64,000 nucleotides of DNA from Saccharothrix espanaensis DSM 44229 (GCF_000328705.1 NC_019673.1:4774001-4838000); one strand, 5' to 3'. Numbered from the stretch's first letter, positions 1 to 8,386 are shown. Numbers and translations: made by a program. The notes: generated from the sequence alone by a model not told the origin.

Positions 1-697
1 CGGGGCGCATCCGGTCGGTCATGCCCAGGAGGGCGTCGATGGCTTCGGCGCGTTGCCTGGCGGCGGTCATGGCTCGGGCGACGCTGCGGGTGGCTCGGGC
101 CTGAGACCACATGTCGTCCACCTCCAGGGCCGTGTACATCGCGCGGTCGGCCGCCAGCCAGGCCAGGTCGTGGCTCTCGAACTTGAGCAGCATCGACGAC
201 GCCAGGCGGTAGGAGGTGACGAGGATGCGGTGGGTGTCGACCTGGTCGGCGGCTGCGGCGGTGAGGGTGGCGGTTTGTGCGGCTTCCAGCAGCGTGGGGA
301 GGTGTTGGGCGATCGTCGTGAAGTGCGACGACGCCCAGGCGTGGTCCAGGTACTCGGCCTGACGGGCCAGGTGGCCTACTGCGGGCGGTTCGTGGGCGGG
401 CCTGACCAGGCTCGGGTAGCGGCCCAGAGCCGAGCGGATGGCGGAGACCTCGGTGGCGTCCACGCAGTCCGCCGCGCGGATTGCCGTCGGGGTGTCGGTG
501 AGGACGTCGGGGTCGACGGAGAGCGCCTCGGCCACCAGTTCGATGGTGGGGATGCGGGTGAGGTCGCGTTCGCCGGTTTCGATCTTGTCGAGCCAGGACG
601 TCGACCTGCCGATCATGTCGGCGAACTGCTTGCGCCCGAGGTTGCGGCGCAGGCGCCAGTAGCGGACGCGCTTGCCGATCTCGCCGGGGTCCGGCAT
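1..697 (-). CDS. XRE-family helix-turn-helix regulator, 3' end outside the window
   Basis: The reverse strand reads from ATG at 697 through 232 codons to the window edge without a stop, so the C-terminus is missing. Residues about 5-60 form an XRE-type HTH (KRVRYWRLRRNLGRKQFADM, then SWLDKIETGERDL), a DNA-binding domain. The following part is helical and Ala/Leu/His rich, as in the long actinobacterial XRE regulators with a TPR-like or ligand-sensing C-terminal half. GGGAGG lies just upstream of the ATG and decides the start. It is divergent from the small cassette at 857. The signal or target cannot be read from the sequence; DNA binding is secure, the role is inference. Confidence 0.85.
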   Translation of the reverse strand, partial: MPDPGEIGKRVRYWRLRRNLGRKQFADMIGRSTSWLDKIETGERDLTRIPTIELVAEALSVDPDVLTDTPTAIRAADCVDATEVSAIRSALGRYPSLVRPAHEPPAVGHLARQAEYLDHAWASSHFTTIAQHLPTLLEAAQTATLTAAAADQVDTHRILVTSYRLASSMLLKFESHDLAWLAADRAMYTALEVDDMWSQARATRSVARAMTAARQRAEAIDALLGMTDRMRP

Positions 698-856
698 GTG
701 GCCTCCCTGCGGCAGTCTTGGCCTGGCCAGGTCAGGGTAGCTGGCGGAGGGTTACACATTTTGTACGACTTGTGACGCTCAGTCGCTCCTACCTTGGCCA
801 CCGCTAGTCGACTTCGAGTGGCGTCGATCCGGATCAGGGCCGGGGTGGGGTGCGCG

Positions 857-1096
857 GTGACCAAGGACGAGTTGCTGTTCAACACCTGGTTGAGCAGCGT
901 GAACACGCGGCTCGGGCGGTACGTCGTGCGATTGATGGAGGAGAGCGTGCACGTCGTGCGGCCTGGTGAGGAATCGCGGTACCGGGATCAGCTGGGAGTG
1001 GTTGAGGTCGAGTTGGCCCAGGACCTCACCGAGCTGGCTCGGGCTATCGCAGGCAAAGCCGCAGGCGAGTCGTACTCGCTCGACGGCCGGCGGTGA
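857..1096 (+). CDS. Small hypothetical protein, first gene of HTH cassette
   Basis: A 79-residue protein starting at GTG 857 (VTKDELLFNTWLSSVNTRLG). It is predicted helical with no signal peptide and no motif I recognise. The frame is open further upstream, but those codons look like promoter DNA. Its stop lies 7 bp before the GTG of the HTH gene at 1104, so the two are probably cotranscribed. Codon use with G/C third positions supports real coding. Possible role as partner of the adjacent HTH protein is inferred from position only. Confidence 0.55.
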   Translation: MTKDELLFNTWLSSVNTRLGRYVVRLMEESVHVVRPGEESRYRDQLGVVEVELAQDLTELARAIAGKAAGESYSLDGRR

Positions 1097-1103
1097 GGTC
1101 GCG

Positions 1104-1391
1104 GTGGCGCACACGGTTCGGCTGCGGCGGCGGGAGTTCGCCAACGCGGCGAAGCTGGCGGGGTTTCGGTCGGACTACGCGTTGGCGAAGGCGATGGGTG
1201 TCAACCGGTCGACGGTCGCCCGCGTGCTGGGCGGCGGGCTTCGGCCTGGGCCGATGTTCATCGGCAGCGCGTTGAACGCTCTCGCTCCGTTGGAGTTCGG
1301 TGACCTGTTCGAGGTGGTGCGCGTCGACCCCGTCCCTGTTCCCGGCGTTGATCAGAAGGTCACAGCAGGGAGACAACGCAGTGCCTGGTAG
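1104..1391 (+). CDS. Small helix-turn-helix DNA-binding protein
   Basis: A 95-residue protein. Residues about 10-45 (FANAAKLAGFRSDYALAKAM, followed by GVNRSTVARVLGG) have the spacing of a Cro/C1-type HTH with the recognition helix around NRSTVARVL. Start GTG 1104 is the only start in this frame close to the previous stop. Its 3' end overlaps the next small gene (GTG 1381) by 11 bp, which suggests translational coupling. Such tiny HTH proteins often control their own operon or a neighbouring element; no target is visible here. Confidence 0.65.
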   Translation: MAHTVRLRRREFANAAKLAGFRSDYALAKAMGVNRSTVARVLGGGLRPGPMFIGSALNALAPLEFGDLFEVVRVDPVPVPGVDQKVTAGRQRSAW

Positions 1392-1557
1392 CGCGTCGGA
1401 CATACCACCGAGCGAGGAACTGTTGGCGGCGTCGGATCACGCCGAGTTGGGGTGGTCGGTCCTCCCCGGCGCGGTGTGGGACGAGGGCCGGTTCCTCGTC
1501 GTGGGCGGCGGGCTGGGTGTCGTCTCGGTGTACGAATCGCTGGTCGACCCATCCTGA
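1381..1557 (+). CDS. Small hypothetical protein, probably frameshifted near its 3' end
   Basis: The 58-residue frame from GTG 1381 has a good Shine-Dalgarno (AGGGAGA, 1367-1373, 7 bp spacing) although it starts inside the upstream HTH gene. After SVYESLVD the frame stops at 1555-1557, but the next frame continues with coding-like sequence (HPEPLVDGTTFADVV) to a TGA at 1619-1621, which overlaps a GTG at 1618. This suggests an ancestral 79-residue product broken by a single-base change in the CCC run near 1548-1550. Function unknown; it may be a small effector or adaptor of the HTH cassette. Confidence 0.5.
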   Translation: MPGSASDIPPSEELLAASDHAELGWSVLPGAVWDEGRFLVVGGGLGVVSVYESLVDPS

Positions 1558-1617
1558 ACCACTCGTGGACGGCACGACGTTCGCGGACGTGGTTCCCAGC
1601 CTCGGGAAGGACGCGGC

Positions 1618-2081
1618 GTGAGTGAGGTGGCAGAGGTCCGGCCGGAGCGTGGCACGTTCGCGGGTCACATGCTCGTCGTTGCGCGCGAGGACACGCCGAC
1701 GCCAACTCCGTCGAAGGCGACTTCCGGCTGTCGTCGCGGAGTGCCGAGAGCGCCTTGGCCGTGTTCGGTTCGAGCACTGGCCTGGTCGAGGTCCAGCGGC
1801 TGCACCTCGTCTGGCTGGATGGTGCGACCTCGAACGTGCCCCGTTCGTAGTCCGCCGCTGCCAAGCGGCGGCCGTGCGCTTGGCATGAGCAAGCTTGTAC
1901 GGGGGCGGGCGCGCCGGTGCCCACTTCCGCACAACGCGGCTCAGCGACCTCTGCCGTCGGACGGGTATCTGCAGCGGAGCTCGGCGGCGTGCTTGCCCTT
2001 GGCCGGAGGCTCGCCGATCACGGGGTCGGTCCGCGTGAGGACTCGGACGGGTCGATCGCCGCCTGCGCTTACCAGCTCTAA
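1618..2081 (+). pseudogene. Decayed reading frame downstream of HTH cassette
   Basis: Coding-like sequence starts at GTG 1618 (VSEVAEVRPERGTFAGHMLV), in GTGA overlap with the preceding remnant. It shifts frame near 1700, continues as SVEGDFRLSSRSAESALAVF up to a TAG at 1848-1850, and resumes after it with AELGGVLALGRRLADHGV to a TAA at 2079-2081. Each block has high G/C at third codon positions, but no single frame connects them. I read it as one or two eroded genes of the small cassette. I do not recognise the family. The stretch 1558-2110 holds nothing else I can support. Confidence 0.4.
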
Positions 2082-2110
2082 CGAACCCGCGCACCGGCCG
2101 GCGTTCCGCC

Positions 2111-3037
2111 CTACTGTCGCCGACCGGGCTGCTGCTCTGCAGCGGCGATGTGGTGGCGAACAACCGCAGCGGCGCGAACTGACTCGCGGTGCTCGCTGGG
2201 CGAGTGGCCGCGCAGCCGTTTGAACGCGACGCTGAGCGCGAACGTCGTGCCGTAGCCGACCCGGCGGGCGATCGCGCCGACCGTCAGGTCCGTGTCGGTG
2301 AGCAGGTCGGCGGCCAGCGAGATGCGCCAGTCCGCCAGGTGCGCCATCGGCGGTTCGCCGGTCCGTGCGGTGAACCGTCGGGCCAGGCCCGCTCGGGACA
2401 CCTGGCAGCGGGCGGCCAGTTCGGCGACCGTCCACGGGTGCGCGGGGTCCTCGTGCAGCAGGTCCAGCGCCCGGTCCACCAGCGGGTCCCCGGTCGACCG
2501 GTACCAGGCCGGTGCCGCGCGGTCGCCGTCGAACCAGGCACGCAGGGCGGACACCAGCACGAGGTCCAGCAGCCGGTCGAGGACGACCTGCCAGCCGGGG
2601 CGCGCGGCGGTGATCTCGGCCGACACGGCGGCCAGCAGCGGCGTGGGGCAGTCGGCGTCCGACACGACCAGCACGTCCGGCAGGGCGCGCCGCAGCCGCT
2701 CCGGCAACGGCCCCGCGAACGCGCCGCTGACCAGCACCGCCGGCCCGTCACCGGGACCCCAGTCGCAGTACCGGTCCTCCCCCACCACCTCGCTCGGCGG
2801 CGTGGTCGGGTCGTCGGCGAGGACGAACGGCGTCCCGCCCCGGACGACCGCGATGTCCCCGGCCGCCACCCGGAGCGGTCGCCCGCGCACGACCCACGCC
2901 TCTCCGGCGAGCACCGCGCCGACGGTCAGCTCGGCGCGGGCGGTGAACTTCAGGGACCACGGCGGCACCAGCGCCGAGCGGCTGAACACAGCACCGCGCG
3001 CCCGGACACCGTCGAGCAGGTCGGCGAGCACATCCAC
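2111..3037 (-). CDS. AraC-family transcriptional regulator with N-terminal cupin
   Basis: A 308-residue regulator. Residues 1-130 look like the AraC-type cupin sensor (LRVAAGDIAVVRGGTPFVLA), and residues about 200-295 carry the two HTHs of AraC proteins (WTVAELAARCQVSRAGLARR and the second, TVGAIARRVGYGTTFALSVA). The frame is open to 3274, but that would run across the divergent gene at 3132; GTG 3037 gives the usual family length. It lies back-to-back with the NmrA-like reductase, 94 bp apart. In this family the neighbour is commonly the target, so control of that gene by a small-molecule ligand is a reasonable inference. Confidence 0.9.
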   Translation of the reverse strand: MDVLADLLDGVRARGAVFSRSALVPPWSLKFTARAELTVGAVLAGEAWVVRGRPLRVAAGDIAVVRGGTPFVLADDPTTPPSEVVGEDRYCDWGPGDGPAVLVSGAFAGPLPERLRRALPDVLVVSDADCPTPLLAAVSAEITAARPGWQVVLDRLLDLVLVSALRAWFDGDRAAPAWYRSTGDPLVDRALDLLHEDPAHPWTVAELAARCQVSRAGLARRFTARTGEPPMAHLADWRISLAADLLTDTDLTVGAIARRVGYGTTFALSVAFKRLRGHSPSEHRESVRAAAVVRHHIAAAEQQPGRRQ

Positions 3038-3131
3038 GACCGCCAGATTAGACCCGAACTTAGACGAACAGACATCGATCTGATTCTTTGAGCCATCGTA
3101 CGTCGCACCGCGCCGGGTTTGACTGGTCGTC

Positions 3132-3956
3132 GTGACCAACCATCCGATCCTCGTCCTCGGCGGCACGGGCAAAGCCGGCCGGCGCGTCGCGGCCCGCCTG
3201 CGCGCCCTCGACGTCCCCGTCCGCGTGCCGACCCGCTCCGGCCCCCTCCCGTTCGACTGGACCGACGACACCACCTGGCCCGCCGCGCTCGCCGGGGCGC
3301 GGGCGGTGTTCGTGGTGCCGTTCGACGGCCTGCTGCTGACCCGGCCGTTCGTGGCCCGCGCGGTGGCGGCAGGCGTCGAACGGATCGTGCTGCTGTCCGG
3401 CCGGGGCCTCGACGTGCCCGACTACCCGCAGATCACGTCCGGTGCGACGCACTCCGACGGGGAGGCGGCGGTGCGGGCAGCGGACGTGGCGTGGACCGTG
3501 CTGCGGCCGACGTGGTTCGCGCAGAACTTCAGCGAGGGCTTCTTCCGGGACGCGGTCGCGGCGGGCGACCTGCGCCTGCCGGCGGGCGACGGCGCGGTGG
3601 GCTTCGTCGACGCCGACGACATCGCCGACGTCGCGGTGGCCGCCCTCACCGGGTCGGGGCACGGCGGCCACACCTACGAGCTGTCCGGGCCGCGCGCGTT
3701 GAGCATGGCCGAAGCCGCCGCCGAGATCGCCACCGCGACCGGTCGGCCGGTCCGCTACACGGCACTGGACCTGGCGACCTACCGCGCCGAGCTCGTCGCG
3801 GCCGGCTGGCCGGAGTCCGATGCGCGGGAACTCGGCCTGGTGGTGACGGCCGTGCGCGACGGGCTGGACGCCTACCTCTCGGACGGCGTCGAGCGGGCAC
3901 TGGGCCGCCCGCCCCGGGACTTCACCGCCTTCGCGGCCGCCGCCACCTGGCCGTGA
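3132..3956 (+). CDS. NmrA/SDR-type NAD(P)-binding protein
   Basis: A 274-residue atypical short-chain dehydrogenase of the NmrA/ergot-reductase-like group. Residues 6-15 form the dinucleotide-binding turn (LVLGGTGKAG), followed by an arginine-containing strand (RVPTRSG), typical of NADP preference. The middle has the FVDADDIADVAVAAL segment found in this family. No YxxxK catalytic pair is evident, so it could be a redox sensor or a reductase with a reduced active site. Start GTG 3132 fits the spacing to the divergent AraC gene. Probable AraC target. Confidence 0.88.
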   Translation: MTNHPILVLGGTGKAGRRVAARLRALDVPVRVPTRSGPLPFDWTDDTTWPAALAGARAVFVVPFDGLLLTRPFVARAVAAGVERIVLLSGRGLDVPDYPQITSGATHSDGEAAVRAADVAWTVLRPTWFAQNFSEGFFRDAVAAGDLRLPAGDGAVGFVDADDIADVAVAALTGSGHGGHTYELSGPRALSMAEAAAEIATATGRPVRYTALDLATYRAELVAAGWPESDARELGLVVTAVRDGLDAYLSDGVERALGRPPRDFTAFAAAATWP

Positions 3957-4180
3957 AACCCGCTCGACGGCACGGGCGGGCGGGCTGATGCTGTCGGGCA
4001 CCCGTACTGGCGGCGCGAGCCGGCGGACGAGGCGACCGCCCGCGCGTGCCACGCCGCGACGACGGACGAGTTCCGGCCGCCCCGCAGCTGCGGGCCGAAC
4101 TGACCACCGCTCCCCTGCCGGACGTGCGAGTACCTGGGGTGGGGCGTCTTCGCCCTGATCGACCGGGCCTGAGCCCGGTT
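3957..4180 (+). pseudogene. Short coding-like remnant
   Basis: Between the NmrA gene and the XRE-cupin gene the plus strand shows blocks with coding character (WRREPADEATARACHAATTD; then, in another frame, CEYLGWGVFALIDRA before a TGA). No start and no continuous frame join them. It may be the tail of a lost gene. The family is not recognisable. Confidence 0.25.
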
Positions 4181-4189
4181 GCAAGGCGG

Positions 4190-4206
4190 CTTGCCGGTTC
4201 GGCAAG
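4190..4206. promoter_or_regulatory. Palindromic operator upstream of XRE-cupin gene
   Basis: CTTGCCGGTTCGGCAAG has 7-bp inverted arms around a 3-bp spacer and ends 8 bp before the ATG at 4215. The same palindrome, differing only in the middle base of the spacer, occurs at 5491-5507 upstream of the methyltransferase. It is most simply the binding site of the XRE-cupin regulator, giving autoregulation. Confidence 0.7.
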
Positions 4207-4214
4207 CTGGGGGC

Positions 4215-4790
4215 ATGGACGAGCTGGAGGACGTGCTCAAGGCGGTGGGCCCGCGGCTGCGGGCGATCAGGAGGCAGCGCGGGGTGACCCTGGCCGACCT
4301 CGCCACCGCCACCGGCATCTCGGAGAGCACCCTGTCCCGACTGGAGAGCGGGCAGCGGCGGGCCAACCTGGAGCTGCTGCTGCCCCTCGCCAGGGCGCAC
4401 GGGGTGCCGCTCGACGAACTGGTGGGCGCGCCGAACACCGGCGACCCCAGGGTGCACATGCGGCCGCTGCGGCGCGGGAACCGGACGATCATCCCGCTGA
4501 CCCGGCGCGCCGGCGGCCTCCAAGCGTACAAGATGATCATCCCCGGCGGCCGGGCGCAGGTGGAGCCGGAGTTGCGCGTGCACGAGGGCTACGAGTGGCT
4601 CTACGTGCTCGACGGCACGCTCCGGCTGCTGCTCGGCGACCAGGACCTGGCGCTCAAGCCGGGCGAGGCCGCCGAGTTCGACACCCACGTGCCGCACTAC
4701 TTCGAGGCCGCGGACGACAAGCCCGTCGAACTGCTGACCCTGTTCGGCCAGCAGGGCGAACGGGCCCACGTCCGCGCCCGCTCCAAGTAG
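4215..4790 (+). CDS. XRE-family regulator with C-terminal cupin
   Basis: A 191-residue two-domain regulator. Residues 12-66 are a Cro/C1 HTH (QRGVTLADLATATGISESTL, then SRLESGQRRANLE). Residues about 95-185 are a cupin_2 barrel (HEGYEWLYVLDGTLRLLLGD and PGEAAEFDTHVPHYFEA), the ligand-sensing part. ATG 4215 is chosen because an earlier start at 4179 would put the operator 4190-4206 inside the gene. Its neighbour on the opposite strand is a methyltransferase whose promoter bears the same palindrome, so the pair is likely one regulon. The ligand is unknown. Confidence 0.92.
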   Translation: MDELEDVLKAVGPRLRAIRRQRGVTLADLATATGISESTLSRLESGQRRANLELLLPLARAHGVPLDELVGAPNTGDPRVHMRPLRRGNRTIIPLTRRAGGLQAYKMIIPGGRAQVEPELRVHEGYEWLYVLDGTLRLLLGDQDLALKPGEAAEFDTHVPHYFEAADDKPVELLTLFGQQGERAHVRARSK

Positions 4791-4822
4791 CGCGGGACCG
4801 GCTCCGGACAGTGCGGGGCCGG

Positions 4823-5449
4823 CTAGGGCAGCCGGCGGATCCGCAGGACGTTGTCGTCGCGGTGGCCGGGGTTGCCGTCGGGGTCGGCCATCTCCCGCCG
4901 GACGACCTCGTCGGTCTCGACCTGCCAGCCCTCGCCCAGGTCGAGCGACCGGAGCACCTCGGCCGTGGTCGGCAGCACGATGTCGCCGTGCGGGTGCTCG
5001 GTCACCCAGGACGGCCAGCCGGCGTGCCCGCCGATCACCAGCACGCCGCCGGGAGCGACCGCGTCGGCCGCGTGCCGCAGGATGCCACCGCGCTCGCCCT
5101 CCACCGCCACCGGCGAGTGCAGGTACTGGGCGGACACCAGGTCGAACTCGCCGGCCGGGAACGTCTCGCCGAGGTCGTGCCGCTCGAACGCGACCAGGTC
5201 GGCGACCCCGGCTCCGGCCGCGCGGGCGGCGGCCCGGCCGAGCGCGGTCGCGGACACGTCCACACCCAGCACCCGCCAGCCCTGGCGGGCCAGCCAGACC
5301 ACGTCCCCGCCCTCCGCGCACCCCAGGTCCAGCGCGGTGCCGGGGGTGAGCCCGGCGACCTCGCGCACCAGCAACGGGTTCGGCTCGCCGCTCCACACCT
5401 GGTCCCGGTCCAGGTAGAAGCCCTCCCAGAACTGCTCGGTCGTCGTCAT
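4823..5449 (-). CDS. Class I SAM-dependent methyltransferase
   Basis: A 208-residue Rossmann-fold methyltransferase. Motif I is at residues 40-48 (LDLGCAEGG), the acidic residue ending strand 2 is in LGVDVS, and the post-I/motif II region reads FDLVSAQYLHS. The N-terminus (EQFWEGFYLDRDQVWSGEPN) resembles the tellurite/thiopurine methyltransferase-like group, small-molecule methyltransferases. The frame extends to a TTG at 5506, inside the palindrome, but ATG 5449 is the natural start. Convergent with the XRE-cupin gene and probably repressed by it. Substrate unknown. Confidence 0.9.
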   Translation of the reverse strand: MTTTEQFWEGFYLDRDQVWSGEPNPLLVREVAGLTPGTALDLGCAEGGDVVWLARQGWRVLGVDVSATALGRAAARAAGAGVADLVAFERHDLGETFPAGEFDLVSAQYLHSPVAVEGERGGILRHAADAVAPGGVLVIGGHAGWPSWVTEHPHGDIVLPTTAEVLRSLDLGEGWQVETDEVVRREMADPDGNPGHRDDNVLRIRRLP

Positions 5450-5490
5450 GGCCGAACTGTGCACCGGGCCCGCGCGACCGCACCACAAAA

Positions 5491-5507
5491 CTTGCCGGTC
5501 CGGCAAG
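5491..5507. promoter_or_regulatory. Second copy of the XRE-cupin palindrome
   Basis: CTTGCCGGTCCGGCAAG matches the 4190-4206 site in 16 of 17 positions and lies 42 bp upstream of the methyltransferase ATG at 5449. Its position fits an operator overlapping a promoter on the reverse strand. Two copies, each in front of one gene of a convergent pair, make chance unlikely. Confidence 0.7.
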
Positions 5508-5516
5508 ATCGACGCG

Positions 5517-6041
5517 CTACGGGCGCGGGGTGAGCACCGCGACCTCGGTGATCCGGTGCAGGAACTCCGGGGTCGCCGCGCCCTTCACGTTCTCCGCTTC
5601 GGCGACCACGACGGTGGTGTTGAACTGCTCCGAGTCGTAGTGGTGGGCGGTGAAGGTGATGTCGCTCATCAGCAGCAGCCGCGCGGACAGCGGCGTGATG
5701 TCGCCGGTCCCGTAGATGTCCTCCACCCGCCGGAACTCGGTGGCCACGGCGCGGTCGCCGAACTCCACCCACGCCACCGACACCGCGACGAGCGAGCCCT
5801 TGTCGTCGGCCAGGGTGAACAGCAGCCGGCTCAGCGACCGGCACGGCGCCGCCGTGAGCAGGTCCTTCACCTGGCCGAACGAGTTGGCCACGCAGTCCTG
5901 GTCGGTGCGGCTGGTCTGCTCGACGACCTTGAGGCCCAGCTCGCGCCACGCGTCGTCGTCGGGTTGGCCGGCGACGCTGTTGGCGCCCACGGCGACCGCA
6001 CCGGCCATCGCCGCCGCCGCGACCACACCACCGACGCCCAC
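5517..6041 (-). CDS. Hypothetical exported or membrane-anchored protein
   Basis: A 174-residue protein whose first 25 residues are an Ala/Val/Gly-rich hydrophobic stretch (GVVAAAAMAGAVAVGANSVA) that could be a signal peptide or anchor. The rest is a soluble domain with two cysteines (DQDCVANSFGQVK and APCRSLSRLLF) that might form a disulfide. GGAAGGGG sits about 8 bp upstream of GTG 6041 and supports this start. It lies 36 bp downstream of the oxidoreductase gene on the same strand and may be cotranscribed with it. I do not recognise the family. Confidence 0.7.
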   Translation of the reverse strand: MGVGGVVAAAAMAGAVAVGANSVAGQPDDDAWRELGLKVVEQTSRTDQDCVANSFGQVKDLLTAAPCRSLSRLLFTLADDKGSLVAVSVAWVEFGDRAVATEFRRVEDIYGTGDITPLSARLLLMSDITFTAHHYDSEQFNTTVVVAEAENVKGAATPEFLHRITEVAVLTPRP

Positions 6042-6077
6042 GCGCGTCCCCTTCCGCCACCCACGACACTTCCCGGG

Positions 6078-7013
6078 TCAGGGGCCGCTCAAACCGACCA
6101 CGTCGGCCGCGCAGCCCCAGGACAGTGTCACACCCGCGCCGCCGTGCCCGTAGCAGCTGATCAGGACCTGCCCCGACCGTGTCACCCGGTCGAGGCGCAC
6201 CGACGGCCGGGTCGGGCGCAACCCGACCGCGCGCGACACGACGGGCGCGTCCCGCAGGCTCGGCACCAGCGCGACCACCCGGTCCAGCACGGCCCGCTCC
6301 ACGCCCGCGTCGTGGCCGAGCCCGGTCTCGCCGCGCTCGGCGGTGCCGCCGCACACCACGTCGTGGCCGCGCGGGATGGCGTAGGTCATGCCGCCCGGGT
6401 TGTCGTCGTCCACCACCCACCGGGTGAGTCCGGGGTTGGCGAGCCGGACGACCTGCCCGCGCACGGGCTCGACGGTGGGGTCGTCCACCAGGTCACCGGA
6501 GCGCAGCCCGGCCGCCACCACGACGGTCGGCTGCGGCAGGTCCGCCGGCCGCGACACCCGCGCCCGCCGGAACACCACCCCGGCCCCGGCACACCGCGCG
6601 GCCAGCCAGTCGAGGTAGGCCGCCGTGTCGACCACCGGCACCGAGCACACCACCCCCGACACGACGCCGTCGGGCAGTTCCCCGGGCTCGGCGGCGCGGC
6701 GGTCCGGCACCAGGGCCGTCCACGACAGGTCCGGGTCGCGGTCCCGGTGCAGGACGATCCCCTCGCGCCACCACACACCGGTTCCCGGCCGGTCGGCCAG
6801 CTCCGCGAACCGGGCGAGCGACACCCGCGCCCACCGGAGCACGGCGTCGGCGGGCGCGGCCAGGTAGGGGAACCACAGGCCGCCCGCCACCGCCGACACC
6901 GTCCCGCCCGGTGCCAGGTCCGCGACCACCTCCACCCGGTGCCCCGCCTCGGCCAACCCCAGCGCGCAGGTCAGCCCGATCACCCCGCCGCCGACCACCG
7001 CGATGTCACCCAT
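6078..7013 (-). CDS. FAD-dependent D-amino-acid-oxidase-like oxidoreductase
   Basis: A 311-residue flavoprotein of the DAO family. The FAD dinucleotide turn is at residues 5-12 (VVGGGVIGLTCALGLAEAGH), and the C-terminal CYGHGGAGVTLSWGCA is the conserved FAD/substrate segment of D-amino acid oxidases. YAIPRGHDVVCGGTAERGE matches the family's middle region. DAOs oxidise D-amino acids to 2-oxo acids with release of ammonia and hydrogen peroxide. ATG 7013 starts the Rossmann motif in the usual position; upstream codons are promoter DNA. The length is somewhat shorter than eukaryotic DAO (about 340), as in bacterial forms. The exact D-amino acid is unknown. Confidence 0.88.
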   Translation of the reverse strand: MGDIAVVGGGVIGLTCALGLAEAGHRVEVVADLAPGGTVSAVAGGLWFPYLAAPADAVLRWARVSLARFAELADRPGTGVWWREGIVLHRDRDPDLSWTALVPDRRAAEPGELPDGVVSGVVCSVPVVDTAAYLDWLAARCAGAGVVFRRARVSRPADLPQPTVVVAAGLRSGDLVDDPTVEPVRGQVVRLANPGLTRWVVDDDNPGGMTYAIPRGHDVVCGGTAERGETGLGHDAGVERAVLDRVVALVPSLRDAPVVSRAVGLRPTRPSVRLDRVTRSGQVLISCYGHGGAGVTLSWGCAADVVGLSGP

Positions 7014-7321
7014 GTGACCGTCGTACCAGCCGGGGCGGCCCGCCAGGTTCCGCCGATCGCCGGGTTGTGACCGCCCCCGCCGGCCTGCTTCCATGGGGTT
7101 TCCGATAGATCACTTCTGGCGGCGCAAACCAGCGGGCCTCCGCTGGGGGCCAGACAGCGAGAACCCCGGAGGTTCGAGCGCTGCCCAGGAGAACCCCTCT
7201 CCGGCACCACGGCACGGCCCGTCGCGTCCCTGACAACGCCGCGGGCGGTCGAACCTCGCCGAAAAACGACCATTGGCGGTGCCGTCCCTGTGCACACGGG
7301 CCGCCGAGAAGGAGTCGGGAC
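7014..7321. other. Intergenic region between oxidoreductase and chitinase
   Basis: About 308 bp without a supportable gene. It must hold the divergent promoters of the D-amino-acid oxidase and the chitinase. A short inverted repeat, CCAGCGG-N4-CCGCTGG near 7126-7143, and a second small one (GAACC-N5-GGTTC) are visible. I saw no DasR-like site. Confidence 0.4.
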
Positions 7322-8377
7322 ATGATTCGTCGGCTTGCACGACTGCTCGCCGCCGGCGCGGCGGTGCTGCTCACCGCCTCGCTGACCACCGGGGCGAGCG
7401 CGGCGCCGGTGGCCGAGGACACCTGCCCGGTGAAGTCCAGGCCCACCGGCAAGGTGCTGCACGGGTACTGGGAGAACTGGGACGGCGCCAAGAACGGCGT
7501 GCACCCGCCGCTGGGCTGGATCCCCATCACCGACCAGCGCATCCGGGACAACGGGTACAACGTCATCAACGCGGCGTTCCCGGTGATCCTCAACGACGGC
7601 ACCGTGCTGTGGGAAGACGGCATGGACGCCACCGTCAAGGTGGCCACGCCCGCCGAGATGTGCGCGGCCAAGGCCGCCGGCCTGACCATCCTGATGTCGA
7701 TCGGCGGCGCGACCGCCGGGATCGACCTGAACTCGACCGCGGTGGCCGACAAGTTCGTCAACACGGTGGTGCCGATCCTGCAGAAGTACAACTTCGACGG
7801 CATCGACATCGACGTGGAGACCGGCCTGGTGGGCGGCGGCAACATCAACACGCTGTCCCCCTCGCAGGCGAACCTGATCCGGATCATCGACGGCGTGCTC
7901 GCCCGGATGCCGTCCAACTTCGGCCTGACCATGGCGCCGGAGACGGCGTACGTGACCGGCGGCAGCGTGGTCTACGGCTCGATCTGGGGCGCGTACCTGC
8001 CGGTCATCAAGAAGTACGCCGACAACGGGCGGCTGTGGTGGCTGAACATGCAGTACTACAACGGCAGCATGTACGGCTGTAGCGGTGACTCGTACCAGGC
8101 GGGCACCGTGCAGGGCTTCACCGCGCAGACCAACTGCCTGAACAAGGGGCTGGTCATCCAGGGCACGACGATCAAGGTGCCGTTCGACAAGCAGGTGCCG
8201 GGTCTGCCGGCGCAGCCGGGCGCGGGCGGCGGCTACATGTCCACCGGCCTGGTCTCCCAGGCGTACAACACCTACGGCGGCCAGCTGAAGGGTCTGATGA
8301 CCTGGTCGATCAACTGGGACGGCTCGAAGGGCTGGACGTTCGGGCGCAACGTGAAGGCGTTGCAGGGCCGCCGCTGA
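7322..8377 (+). CDS. Secreted GH18 chitinase
   Basis: A 351-residue secreted enzyme. Residues 1-28 are a Sec signal peptide (two Arg, hydrophobic core, cleavage after GASA). The mature protein is a single glycoside hydrolase 18 catalytic domain with the DxxDxDxE motif complete at 159-166 (DGIDIDVE, Glu166 as acid/base), plus the SIGG strand (residues 126-129) and the NMQYYN and TWSINWD segments typical of bacterial GH18 chitinases. No chitin-binding or fibronectin module is present. It hydrolyses beta-1,4 GlcNAc chains outside the cell. GGAG sits about 8 bp before ATG 7322. A strong hairpin follows the stop, so it is probably monocistronic. Confidence 0.95.
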   Translation: MIRRLARLLAAGAAVLLTASLTTGASAAPVAEDTCPVKSRPTGKVLHGYWENWDGAKNGVHPPLGWIPITDQRIRDNGYNVINAAFPVILNDGTVLWEDGMDATVKVATPAEMCAAKAAGLTILMSIGGATAGIDLNSTAVADKFVNTVVPILQKYNFDGIDIDVETGLVGGGNINTLSPSQANLIRIIDGVLARMPSNFGLTMAPETAYVTGGSVVYGSIWGAYLPVIKKYADNGRLWWLNMQYYNGSMYGCSGDSYQAGTVQGFTAQTNCLNKGLVIQGTTIKVPFDKQVPGLPAQPGAGGGYMSTGLVSQAYNTYGGQLKGLMTWSINWDGSKGWTFGRNVKALQGRR

Positions 8378-8386
8378 CCCGACCCC

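Noticed and set aside
3060-5486. Long minus-strand frame of about 800 residues
   Set aside because: It overlaps three well-supported genes in shadow frames and shows only composition-driven residues.
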